From the NCBI RefSeq assembly GCF_005239225.2, contig NC_133296.1, positions 9,176,001 through 9,240,000 of the forward strand: a DNA stretch of 64,000 nucleotides, written 5' to 3'. Origin of the DNA: Populus alba (lineage: Eukaryota; Streptophyta; Magnoliopsida; Malpighiales; Salicaceae). The notes beneath the pieces are model-generated. The model saw only the letters and a program-made list of their open reading frames with translations. It was not told the origin of the DNA and searched no databases. The first letter of the stretch is position 1. Every line of letters begins with the position of its first letter. Below, piece by piece: positions 21,735-32,400 of the stretch. A program made the position numbers and the translations under genes.

Positions 21735-22877
21735 CCTGTTTAGTCACTTTCACTTCACCACTATCATTCAGCCATTGCAATCTATATGATTTAGCATGCT
21801 TAGCAGTACACAAATTCAGTTTACTAACAAGGGTGGCACTGCAAACATTAACACAGCTTCCACTATCTATAATTAAACCACACACCTTTCTTTGTACGTA
21901 ACAACGCGTATGGAAGATGTTCTCCCTTTGTTCATTAGTATCATCTTCTTTGACCTGAACCTGAAGTGTTCGCCTTATAACCAAGGACTCCTCAACCGGT
22001 AATGCTAACTCATCCCCATCACTATCCTCCAATGGTGGCATGCCTTCACAATCAGAACTGTCACTTTCAGATTCCACATCACCATTATCTCTAATCATCA
22101 TGATTCTCTTGTTTGGACACTCTGAAGCATAATGTCCATGTCCCTGACACCTGAAACATTTAACATCACGAGTACGTTTAGGTTGAGTTTCAGATTTACC
22201 TTTGGCATCAGTAGGGACATCAACTTTAGCCTTTGGGCGGACAGTGCCCTCTCTCTTTAGATTCGGCTTCCAAGATGATGACGAACCCGAATTAAACGCT
22301 GGCCGAGCATGCCCCCTCCTAAGTTGTCTCTCAACCTTCGTCGCCATGTGAACCATGTCCTTTAGCTCCACATAGTGCTGTAGCTCAACCACATTAGCAA
22401 TGTCCCGATTCAACCCATTAAGAAATCTAGCCATGGTGGCTTCTCTATCCTCAACAACATTAGCCCGAATCATTGCTATCTCCATCTCTTTGTGATATTC
22501 ATCTACTGTCTTATAACCTTGATTCAGACCTTGGAGCTTCAGATATAAGTCTCTATAATAGTGGTTTGGCACAAATCGTCTCCTCATTAAGACTTTCATC
22601 TCCCCCCAAGTCTGAACGGGTCGCTCGCCATTCCTCCTCCTACTGATCACAATCTGATCCCACCAAATCAACGCATACTCCGTAAACTCAATTATCACCA
22701 ATTTCACCTTTTTCTGTTCAGAATAGCTATGGCAATCAAAAATCCAATCTACCTTTTTCTCCCACTCCAAATAAGCCTCGGGATCATTTTTACCTTGAAA
22801 GGTAGGAATTTTCAGTTTAATGGTGTCCAAGTCCCCATCCATATCTTCATAAGTGCTCATGCCACGAAAATTCACAT
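21735..22877 (-). CDS. Gypsy-1 gag and protease (5' end disrupted)
   Basis: An open frame continuous with pol across LINE E. The first methionine visible in frame is at 22858-22860 (MSTYEDMDGDLD), but the frame is open further up to the junction near 22921, so the normal Gag N-terminus is probably lost. Features: Gag core (FQGKNDPEAYLEWEKKVDWI; ALIWWDQ; LNRDIANVV), a CX2CX4HX4C knuckle (CFRCQGHGHYASEC, near 22110-22150), an acidic linker, and an aspartic protease active site (LIIDSGSCVNV). Gag packages the RNA; the protease cuts the polyprotein. A copy of the same region, with extra codons near the knuckle (GPSRSEPP), is at 54754-55607. Confidence 0.88.
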
Positions 22878-23751
22878 TCCTCCTAGCCCTGTTCGATCCA
22901 GACCTGATTCCTTGGCCAGCTGATGCAAAATCATATCAGTTTGTTAAAAAGAAAAAAAAATCAGAAAGAAATAGAGAAAAGAGTGATTAGTTGAAATTTG
23001 AAGGATCATTCAATTTTTGCCGCAAAAACACAAATCTTGGTGAACCACAAGCAAACCACCTCGGAATCTATTTAAACTTCATATTCAGTCTATTGGGGGT
23101 GGGATCGCATGATATATCAAAGTTGGGCTTATTCTGATATTATTTGCTTGAGGTTTTAATTCGAGTTTCAATTCTGCCGCAAAACACTACTCTTAGTGAA
23201 CCCTAGGTAAAACACCTTGGCATCTATTGAAACTTAATATTCTAAGTATTGGGTATGCGATTGCACCATATATTAAATTTGGGCATATTTTGATTCCGGC
23301 TTCTGGAGGTTTTAATTGGAGGATCAATTCTGCCGCAAACTTATCATACAAGGAGTTTGGGTACCTAGAAATTAGAGAACGACCTATAAATTGATTTTTG
23401 GTGATTTCATAGTATTGTAATAATACAAATTAAATTCGAGGTTATTTGGATATCGGTTTCTTTAGGTTTCCCGAATTAGGTCTTGTTTTGTCGTAACGGG
23501 TCTGTTTGGTGTTATCTTTCAAAACTTGTTTTGTTTCTGTTGATTTCGTTCCTGCCATTATACTATCATCATATTTTGATATTTGGCTGTTGTTTGAGTC
23601 ATTTTCATCACCCTCGCATTAGTTTGTTTTTCGATAAGTTCTGGTCCAAACAAAAGTCAGATTTGTATTCTCGAGTCTAAATCAATGTTCTTCATGCTAT
23701 AAAACTCTATTCTTGTCGTCGTCTTCTTGTTTTTTTTCCCCTATCTGTGTC

Positions 23752-24651
23752 ATGTATTCACTAAGGGAGAGGGAACAGAGGAGGATTGTAGATCAACGAT
23801 GCAAAATACTAAGCCATGGTTTGGGGGTTCTAGAACTAGAAGTTGACAAGTGTAGAAGATTATTCTATGATCTTGAAGCTTCATGGGAAAAAGAGGTACA
23901 ACGCCAAAAGGATGAAAGACGAAGGAGAGTCGCTGTGGTTATCATTCAAAAGTATGTACGCAAGTGGTGAGTACGGCGTGCTTATTTGAAATTCATGTCA
24001 GTCACTACTTCTATACAGTGTTGTTGGAGAAAGGTGTTAGCAATAAGGGGATTCCGAAGGCTTAAACAAGAGGCTACTGAAGTCACCATTAATGCTATTC
24101 AAGATTCGAGGGCGAATCTTCTTGAAGAGGGAGGGAATGATACGGTTCAGCCCTGTGATACGACCCAAGTAAGGTCAGATTCGGATTTTGGCGTAAAAAG
24201 CGCAACAATCCAGGTTTACGGCAACAGTCATAATTCTCAATCCGACCGTCGGATCGGGCTAATATGTTATGTGGACTCTCCAGACATATCTTACTACCTT
24301 GGGTTAAAATTGCAGGTCAATCGGAGTTCGGTAAGGCACCCCAATACTGGTCAACAGAGGCTGTACGGATTTTGTTATTTACTTCCATTTGACTTGTGGA
24401 CTTCCTATTTGATTAGGATTCTTTTTCTCCAAGGATGTGGGAGCTGGTTTTGGGAATTTCCTAGTTCCACAAGGATCTTTAATGAGTTGCAATATAATCT
24501 CCTAGTGTGGCAAGGATTCATTAATGTTTCAGAATCCTTTTCTTATAAGGATTCCTTATTCATCCTAGCTACACAAGGAAAGAAGGGCTGGTGGTATTTA
24601 ATGACAAGTCACTTATTTTTATTATTTTCTTTAATGTTTGGGCTTAATTAA
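23752..24651 (+). pseudogene. N element ORF: coiled coil, two IQ motifs and LTR-encoded tail, one in-frame stop
   Basis: Starts at ATG 23752 (MYSLREREQRR). Residues ~1-65 are highly charged and probably helical (EKEVQRQKDERRRR). Two IQ-type motifs follow, VVIIQKYVRKW..VRRAY and SIQCCWRKVLAIRGFRRL. A single stop (TGA at 23968-23970) sits between W and V where N copy 2 has a leucine codon; the same frame then continues through the polypurine tract (SRANLLEEGGND) into the LTR and ends at 24651. IQ motifs usually bind calmodulin or myosin light chains in host proteins. No retrotransposon enzyme is encoded. The role of the product in the element is unknown. Confidence 0.6.
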
Positions 24652-25081
24652 AACTTTGTTTTGAGCTAGGGTCCAAGGCTTGTTTGGATCAGGTTATGGG
24701 CTTTTCAGTTTAGGGTTTTGGGCCAGTTTTGAGTGGACCTCATATAAGTCCACATAAGGGGTCCATTAGGGTTAACTTTTCAAGAACTATTTAAACTCAT
24801 GTAAGCCACAATTTCGGCAGATTTGATGATTATTATTCTGAATTTTTCAGTTTTAACGTGTGAGAGTGATTCTTGCATTCTTCAGTTCTTGAACGAACTG
24901 AATCTGACTTATCGAAGATTAACTGGCTTCGTGGCGTCATTCTACTCATTCCAATAGTGTTGGTGCCTTGGGGCAGGTTTCCATTGTGTCGCACTCATAT
25001 CAGACCTATTTCGGCTTTCCGGGATCAGATCTCAATCTTGATTGTGGGTTGCTTGACCACGTGATCACGAGGTTCGCATCA
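24138..25081 (+). repeat. Complete LTR of N copy 1 (944 bp)
   Basis: Runs from TGATACGGTTCAGCCC to GGTTCGCATCA. The second half (from about CCAAGGCTTGTTTGGAT) is close to the gypsy-1 LTR and the first half is close to the M LTR. The near-palindrome CGTGACCACGTGATCACG lies 14-31 bp before the LTR end. Confidence 0.9.
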
Positions 25082-25834
25082 TCGAGGCAAATCGTTTTAC
25101 GCAATTTTACGTAACAGAATTGAAACCCAGACCAAACGATCTCGAAATGACCTCAAATTCAATATTTAGTATTGAAATACTATGAAAACACCAAAAATCA
25201 ATTTATAGGTCGCTCTATAATGTCTAGGTACCCAAACCCCTTGTATGATCAGTTTGCGGCAGAATTGAACCTCCAATTAAAACCTCCAGAAACCGAATCA
25301 AAATAATCCCAACTTTAATATGTGATGCAATCGCATACCCAATACTCAGAATATGAAGTTTTAATAGATTCCAAGGTGTTTTACCTAGGGTTCACTAAGA
25401 GTAGTGTTTTTGCGGCAGAATTGAAACTCGAATTAAAACCTCAAGCAAATAATATCAGAATAAGCCCAAATTTGATATATCATGCGATCCCACCCCCAAT
25501 AGACTGAATATGAAGTTTAAATTGATTCCGATGTGGTTTGCTTATGGTTCACCAAGATTTGTGTTTCTGCGGCAAAAATTGAATGATCCTTCAAATTTCA
25601 ACTAATCACTGTTTTCTCTATTTCTTTCTGATTTTTTTTTCTTTTTAACAAACTGATATGATTAGAGGCAGTAATAAGATGAAATATAAACTTTTTTTTT
25701 TTTTTTTGCTTAGATGACACAGACACGAAGAACAAGAAGATGGATGCAAACACTAAAAAACTTAAGGGACACTAAAAAAAACGAAAATAACAGAATGATA
25801 TGACCTTGTTTCGGAGCCTAGCTCTGATACCAAC
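25082..25834 (-). other. CRM-type 5' leader and PBS (gypsy-1 copy 1)
   Basis: No coding sequence is visible. On the minus strand it starts with the primer binding site TGGTATCAGAGCT (25832-25820, complementary to the 3' end of initiator tRNA-Met) two bases from the LTR. It then continues as AT-rich leader with repeated phrases (GCGGCAGAATTGAA...TTAAAACC) matching N leaders at 22930-23400 and 53270-53860. It ends abruptly at the N copy 1 LTR. Confidence 0.8.
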
Positions 25835-26043
25835 TGATGCGAACCTCGTGATCACGTGGTCACGCAACCCACAATCAAGATTGAGATCTGATCCCGGAAA
25901 GCCGAAATAGGTCTGATATGAGTGCGACACAATGGAAACCTGCCCCAAGGCACCAACACTATTGGAATGAGTAGAATGACGCCACGAAGCCAGTTAATCT
26001 TCGATAAGTCAGATTCAGTTCGTTCAAGAACTGAAGAATGCAA
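25835..26043 (-). repeat. Gypsy-1 5' LTR fragment
   Basis: The last ~210 bp of a gypsy-1/N-type LTR, from TGATGCGAACC at 25835 (minus-strand LTR end) to ...GAATGCAA, where a LINE tail replaces the rest. Confidence 0.85.
25847..25864. promoter_or_regulatory. Near-palindrome with G-box core near LTR end
   Basis: CGTGATCACGTGGTCACG: 16 of 18 positions are self-complementary and the centre is CACGTG, the core bound by plant bZIP and bHLH factors. It lies about 12 bp inside the LTR end in almost every gypsy-1, N and M LTR in the window (for example 10864, 47954, 55620, 58300, 61921). Degenerate forms occur at 43230 and 54035. Binding by any host factor is inferred. Confidence 0.5.
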
Positions 26044-26197
26044 AGACTTTGGAGGGTCAATAACATGGACTCTTAATTTGATGTTTAGCTGGTTGTTTTT
26101 GTACCCCTAGCATATCTAGTTGGTCCAAGTTTTTGTTTTGTTGTGGCTAGCCTGTAGCCATTTGTTGGTTTTCGTTTCTGTCCTCATTGTAAATCTT
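26044..26197 (+). mobile_element. LINE 3' UTR fragment without poly(A)
   Basis: A 154-bp piece of the LINE 3' end (GACTTTGGAGGGTC to TTGTAAATCTT), cut on both sides: a gypsy-1 LTR at the left, a gypsy pol-tail fragment at the right. It marks a rearrangement joint, because a normal insertion would keep its A tract. Confidence 0.85.
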
Positions 26198-26290
26198 TAG
26201 CTCTTGTGATTGGCCCAATTGGTACCTCCAATGGATCATTGGCATGATTACGCTTGGTGTTGGGCTGATCCACATCACTTTTACTTGCTA
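26198..26290 (-). pseudogene. Short gypsy pol C-terminal fragment
   Basis: About 90 bp on the minus strand coding for a pol-tail phrase (VDQPNTKRNHANDPLEVPIG then PITRAK), the region just upstream of a 3' LTR in chromovirus-type gypsy elements. It is related to, but clearly different from, the gypsy-1 tail, so it belongs to a further family. Too short to classify. Confidence 0.55.
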
Positions 26291-26304
26291 ATAGATCTAT
26301 AAAA

Positions 26305-26715
26305 GTGCCTAGAGGAATAGTTGAGGATGTGTTAGTACAAGTTGATAAATTCATTTGTCCTGTGGATTTTGTTGTCTTGGATACACAACCTGTTGAAGCA
26401 TGTAATTCAATTCCTGTCATTTTAGGACGTCCATTTCTTGCCACTTCTAATGCATTGATTAATTGTAGGAATGGACTGATGAAGCTATCATTTGGAAACA
26501 TGACATTGGAGATGAATATTTTCAACATTTACAAGCAACCTGGAGATGATAATGATTTACAGGAAGTGGACTTTATTGAAAAATTAGTTCATGATCAATT
26601 TCAAACCACTTCCAGTGAAACTGAGATTGATGAATCTGATGATTTGCAAATGGTCTACTTTCAGGAATCAAAGGCATGCAATTGGAGACCACAAATTGAA
26701 GAATTGCCATCATGA
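26305..26715 (+). pseudogene. Gypsy-2 protease fragment
   Basis: Begins VPRGIVEDVLVQVDKFICPVD and passes PVILGRPFLATSNALINC, the typical C-terminal half of Tat/Athila-type protease. The catalytic D-S/T-G part lies to the left and is missing. A stop at 26713-26715 interrupts a frame that carries on afterwards (PPKPELKSLPFNLKYSFLEE), the usual linker to RT. Confidence 0.8.
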
Positions 26716-27617
26716 TCAATTGAGCCCATACCCTCAAGTGTTCAACCACCAAAACCTGAATTGAAGTCGTTACCATTTAATCTCAAATACTCATTTTTGG
26801 AAGAAAATGAAACTTTTCCGGTAATAATCTCTTCCAAACTTAATGCACATCAAGAAGGTAAGTTATTACAAAATTTTGAAAAATGCACAAAAATGCATTA
26901 GGATGGACCATAGCTGACATAAAGGAATTAGCCCTTTGATTTGCACACACAGGATTTATTTGGAGGAAAATGCTAAACCCTCTAGAGAAAATGCAACGAA
27001 GGCTTAATCCTAATATGAAAGAAGTAGTGAAAAAATGAAGTCATTAAGCTTCTAGATAATGGAAATCATTTATCCTATTTCTGACAGCAAAATGGGTAAG
27101 TCCTACCCAAGTTGTACCCAAAAAGTCTGGAGTCACTGTGATAACGAATGAGAAAAATGAGTTAATTCCAACTAGGACTGTTACTGGTTGGCGCATGTGC
27201 ATTGACTATAGGAAACTTAATTCAATGACTAGAAAAGATCATTTCCCTTTACCTTTCATGGACCAAATCCTAGAAAGAGTTGCAGGTCATGAATTTTATT
27301 GTTTCCTAGATGGCTATTCAGGTTACAATCAAATTGAAATTGCATTGGAAGATCAAGAGAAGACTACTTTCACATGTCCATTTGGTACTTTTGCATATCG
27401 AAGGATGCCTTTTGGATTATGTAATGCACCAGCCACGTTTCAAAGATGCATGCTTAGCATATTCAGTGATATGGTTGAACGTTTTCTTGAATTTTTTATG
27501 GATGATTTTTCTGTTTTTGGTGATTCATTTGATGATTGTTTGACTAACTTAGAAAAGGTTTTGAGCAGGTGTGAAGAGAAGAATCTTGTATTGAATTGGG
27601 AAAAATGTCACTTTATG
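26716..27617 (+). pseudogene. Gypsy-2 RT, broken N-terminus and good core
   Basis: The N-terminal RT part (26716-27137) is shifted several times but recognisable (RRLNPNMKEVVKK, SPTQVVPKKSGV-like). From 27138 a clean frame holds GWRMCIDYRKLNSMTRKDHFP, FLDGYSGYNQI, TCPFGTFAYRRMPFGLCNAP and the catalytic FMDDFSVFG near 27500. LINE D interrupts after KCHFM at 27617; the frame is taken up again at 33275. Confidence 0.88.
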
Positions 27618-27825
27618 ATCCGCGGCGATCCAACCGTTAAACTGTGCTGATTTTTTAATATGTTATACATAACATGTGTATCTTCCTTTGAACCGTTGGG
27701 ATGTTTGAACTGATCGGTGTTCCAATCATAGTGCTGGTCACTTATTAGTGCTTCTTGGACTGAGTTTTTTCTAGTATTTGTATGCTGCCAAATTGTCTTT
27801 GTGTTCTGCTGTCAAATTTGTTCCA

Positions 27826-29368
27826 ATGGTTAGCTCTGACATTGAACAACACAATGGAGTTAAATCTGGACATACTTTACAATTAGAGCTCCAAGACATG
27901 CTAAATAGTCATGACATGAATCCTGTGTTGGGTTCTAAAGGTGATGAGTTGAAGGTTGGGTCTAAGCAACAAGAACAGCTACACCTTAGCCCCAAATTGA
28001 ATTTTTTAAATGCTTTGAAGGCTCTGATGTTGATGAAAATAAGGGTAGGATGTCCCTTGATATGAATCCAGTCCGCAACTTGCATTTTGCTCCCCCCGCA
28101 ATAACTGATGGTCGTGTGACAGTAGCTCCTCCACTTGATGTGTTTGAGGATGGCTGTGAACTTTGGAAATCCACTCTAGTTGGTCATTTCGTGGGTCAGA
28201 AATTACCCTATCCTGTTGTTAATTCTATTGCTAAAAGAATATGGGGCTCCCACGGTCTATCCGAAGTTTTATCTTCTGATAATGGATTCTTTCTCTTCAC
28301 TTTTGATTCTGTCGATCGCGCCACTAATGTTCTGGAGAGAGCCCCATGGCACATGGCCAACAGACCTTTGGTGCTTAAACGTTGGCATCCGAACATGCAA
28401 TTTTGAAAGATGATCTGGATAGAGTTTCCGGTATGGGTTAAGCTCTACAATGTTCCTCTCGAGTATTGGACTGTTAAGGGGCTGAGTTGTGTAGCGAGTG
28501 CTATTGGGGTTCCCCTTCATGCTGACCTTACTACATTGTTGCGTAAAAGGCTTAGCTACGCAAGAGTTTTGCGTTGAGATAGAAGCTTCGAAAACGCTGG
28601 TGAAGGAATACGACCTTCGCTGTCCAAATGGGTTATTCATAACAATTTCAGCGGATTATGAATGGATTCCTTCAAGGTGCAATAATTGCAATGTCTTTGG
28701 ACATACCACAGCGATATGTGCTACCAGTAAAGTTGATGATCGTACAATGGGGGCAGAGGGCAAAAGGAAAATAGGAGCTGTGAACTCTAAACATGCAAAT
28801 AATAAGCAGAATCAGCTTCAATGGCAGGTAGTTGGTAAACGAAATAAGGGTGTTACGATTGGTGAGAATGATTGTTTGGCATCTAAAGAGCTTAATTGTA
28901 ATGAGAATGGTTGTTTAGCATCTGCTTTACAGAGTGCTGATTGTAATACGAATGAATCTGCGACATTAGATGTGCCCAATGGCTGGTTGTTATGAAGATG
29001 AAAATCCTACCTCTCCTCTTATTTTGAAGAGCTTACGAGCAGACATGGTGCCGGAGGAAGGGGATGCATGTACTTCTTTAGATCAAAGTTCAAACCATCT
29101 GTAATGCAACCATGAACCCTGTTAGTCATGAGGTGAATGTTGATATTGGAGTTATGGGAGGTGGTACAGGTAAGGAAGATGATGATAAGGAGTCGACGTC
29201 ACTGATCCCAACAAGTCCGCAAAGTCCGATTTTCTTCTGACGGGGAAACTTTTATTAATCAGTTAGCTAGCAAGGCTAGAGACTCTCTAGAAAAAAAGAA
29301 ACGGGTTCTCCAGGCTTTTCAAAGAAGAGTAAGAAATCTGGCTCCTCGAGGGGGGGCAAGTCAAGGTA
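27826..29368 (+). pseudogene. LINE D ORF1, frameshifted
   Basis: Starts at the ATG at 27826-27828 and follows the same protein as 4348-5646 through the DUF4283-like region and the CCHC knuckle (CNNCNVFGHTTAIC near 28676-28720), ending at the basic SRGGKSR-type tail before ORF2. Breaks lie near 28020 (deleted base), 28405, 28565, 28980, 29090 and 29230. Not functional as written. Confidence 0.88.
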
Positions 29369-29407
29369 ATCCGTGTGTTGATGTTTGGTACTCCTCTCTA
29401 TTTCCCT

Positions 29408-32400
29408 ATGATTATTGGATGCTGGAATGTTAGAGGTTTGAATGATTCCCACAAAGCATTCAGAACTGCGTCAGCTCATCCATCAAGAGAGGATGGTTTT
29501 TTTTTTGGTTTGGTTGAAACTCGGGTTAGAGACAGGAATAAAGATAATGTTTCGCAACTTCTTCTGCGTAATTGGTCATTTCTTGTATTAATTATGATTT
29601 CTCTTGTCGTGGTCGTATTTGGGTTTGTTGGAATGCTGATTTGGTGAAGGTGGATGTTCTGGGAATGTCAGACCAGGCTATCCATGTTTCTGTCATGATA
29701 TTAGCTACCAATATCTGTTTTAATACTTCAATTATTTACGGAGACAATAATGCATCTGTACGTGAGGCTTTATGGTCTGATATTGTGAGTCGTAGTGATG
29801 GATGGGAGTCAACCCCATGGATTCTTATGGGCGACTTTAATGCTATCCGCAACCAGTCAGAGAGGTTAGGGGGGTCTTCTACGTGGGCTGGTCATATGGA
29901 CAGATTGGAAACATGTATACGTGAAGCGAAAGTGGATGATCTTCGGTATTCAGGGTATGCATTATACTTTGGACGAACCAATGTCCTGAGAATATGATTA
30001 TGCGGAAACTAGATAGAGTGCTTGTGAATGAGAAGTGGAATATGCGCTTCCTATTGTCGGAAGCGAGATTTCTTGCCTGCTGGTATGTCAGATCATTCTC
30101 CCATGGTGGTAAAAAGTCACTGGCAATGTTCAGAACATAAAGAAACCATTCAGATTCTTCGATATGTGGGATGGATCATGACGAGTTCATGCCCTTGGTG
30201 AAGAAAGTATGGGATCAGCATTCAGGAGGGTGTCCAATGTATCAACTGTGTTGCAAACTAAGGAAGCTTAAAGCAGGAACTTAAACATTTCAATAAGACT
30301 CACTTTCTCCAATATTTCCGATAGAGTCAAAGATGCAAAAGATCACATGGATAGGGCTCAACAAGCTCTGCATACAGCGCCTGAGGATCCAACATTGCGT
30401 ATGCGAGAAAAGAGATGCTGTTCGTAACTATGCTTCTACTGTCAGGCGGAAGAGTGTTTTTTCAGACAAAAGGCAAGGATACAATGGCTTAGCTTGGGGG
30501 ATCAGAATACTAGCTACTTTCACAAAATCAGTAAATGGTAGACAGAATAGAAATAAGCTTCTCTCGGTTACAAGGGAGGATGGAGAAGTCGCTGAAGGAC
30601 ACGAGGCAGTCAAATCAGAAGTAATTGCATACTTCCAGCGTGTATTGGGAGTGAAACAGATGCCTAGGGTCCTGAACGAGGAAGTGATGCAATCGGCAAT
30701 TATTTACAAATTGTCGGCAACTCAACAGCATGTACTAGCACAAGATGTCACAAGAGAGGAGATTAAGCATGCTATGTTTAGTTTGAAAAACAACAAAGCT
30801 CCTGGTCCAGATGGCTTCAACGCAGGTTTCTTCAAAAGAATGTGGCACATAGTGGGAAGATGTAATCAACGCTGTTAGCTCCTTCTTCCAGACTCGTAGA
30901 ATGCTTAAAGAAATGAATGCTACATCCATTTCCCTTATCCCTAAAGTTGCTAATCCTACGAGGTTGACAGATTTTCGTCCTATATCTTTGCTGCAATACA
31001 GTATACAAATGCATCGCGAAGATTCTAGCTGGGAGAATGAAAGTTGTTTTTACCATCCTTAGTAGGTCCGTATCAAACAGCTTTTATCTCTGGACGGAGA
31101 ATCAGCGACAATATTCTTTTGTCTCAGGAACTAATGAAAGGCTATCACACAACTACGGGTCCTGCTCATTGTGCTATGAAAGTAGACCTGATGAAGGCTT
31201 ATGACTCTGTTCGGTGGGATTTCGTTGATGCTACGTTGATAAAAATGGGATTCCCTAGAACAGTCATTGATTGGATCATGGTTTGTGTTACATCATGTCA
31301 ATTCTCAATCAACGTCAACGGTGAACTTGCGGGTTACTTCCAAGGGGGGAGAGGGCTGAGACAAGGTGATCCATTATCTCCATATTTGTTTGTCCTATGC
31401 ATGGAAATCCTGTCAGGGCTGTTCTGCAATATGAGTGCCAACCAAAACTTCAAGTTCCACTGGAGATGCAAGAAGGACAGCATTTCTCATCTTTGCTTTG
31501 CCGACGACTTGATGATATTCAGCAAAGGGGATGTACATTCAATCCGTATGATCAAAAATGTACTCACAGAGTTTCAGGTTCTATCAGGTCTATATCCAAA
31601 TCCAAACAAAAGTGACATCTTCTTGAGCGGTTCGTTAGGAGCTGAGAGGGAACAGATTATCAGTATTCTTGGGTTTAGAGAGGGGGAGCTTCCTATGAAA
31701 TATTTGGGAGTGCCTCTTATCTCGTCCAGACTAAAGGCTGTTAATTGTAAGGGCCTCGTGGATCGAAATTACCGCCAAAGTTCGACATTGGACCTGTAGA
31801 ACACTCTCTTTCGCAGGGCGAGTACAACTGATTAACTCAGTCTTATTCTCCATCCAGGTCTATTGGGCATCTCTATTCTATTACCTGGGGAAGTAGTGGA
31901 AAAATGTTGAGCAAATTATGAGATCCTTTCTTTGGTCAGGTTCAGATATGAGCACTACCAGGGCTAAAGTGGCTTGGGATCAGGTATGTCTTCCAAAAAA
32001 GGAGGGGGGGCTAGGCATAAAAAGGATAGCAGAATGGAACAAGATTGCCTTGTTGAAACATATTTGGAACTTGTGCAATGACTCAGATGGCTCAATCTGG
32101 TCTACTTGGATCAGATCCAATCTCTTGCGAGGTAGGAATTTCTGGACAATCAAGGCGCCAGGAAGCTGCTCTTGGGCTTGGGGAAAGATTCTAAAGCTCA
32201 GATCCTTAGCATGGCCGAAGATGAAGCACGTCATCGGAGATGGAATGACAACCTCTCTATGGTTTGACAATTGGCATCCTCACAGCCCGCTCGCTGATAC
32301 CTACGGTGAACGTTTCATCTATGATTCAGGTATGGAACACAACGCGAGAGTGAACGTGCTGATTAATAACTTAGAATGGAGAATTCCTATCACTCATGCT

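Larger units (their letters stand above)
22922..25081 (+). mobile_element. N element copy 1 (non-autonomous), 5' truncated, inverted inside gypsy-1 leader
   Basis: Plus-strand N element: leader (22928-23740), short ORF with coiled coil and IQ motifs (23752-24136 and beyond), polypurine tract (24123-24137) and a complete 3' LTR (24138-25081). The 5' LTR and PBS are absent. It is opposite in strand to gypsy-1, with the gypsy-1 leader resuming at 25082 and the gypsy-1 gag on its other side. Insertion into the gypsy-1 leader with loss of the N 5' end is the simplest reading; an inversion through shared leader sequence is the alternative. Confidence 0.8.
10852..26043 (-). mobile_element. Gypsy-1 copy 1: CRM-like chromovirus with nested LINE C, LINE E and N copy 1
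   Basis: Read right to left: partial 5' LTR (26043-25835), PBS (25832-25820), leader (to 25082), an inverted N element (25081-22922), gag and protease (22877-21735), LINE E, protease to integrase (21010-18018), LINE C, the pol C-terminus (11843-11363), polypurine tract and 3' LTR (11585-10852). LTR ends TGATGCAGACC and GGTTCGCATCA are near-perfect inverted repeats, and the TGATG start fits what I recall of CRM centromeric retrotransposons. Pol runs past the polypurine tract into the LTR, also a CRM trait. The element lies in a gypsy-2 LTR, so it is younger than that copy. Confidence 0.85.

Noticed and set aside
25820..25832. A tRNA-Met gene suggested by the match to its 3' end
   Set aside because: Only the ~12-base complement is present, two bases from an LTR end: a primer binding site.
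25847..25864. Palindrome as a replication origin, bacterial operator or CRISPR repeat
   Set aside because: Its copies always lie at the end of CRM-type LTRs in a plant repeat context, and spacing follows the LTRs.
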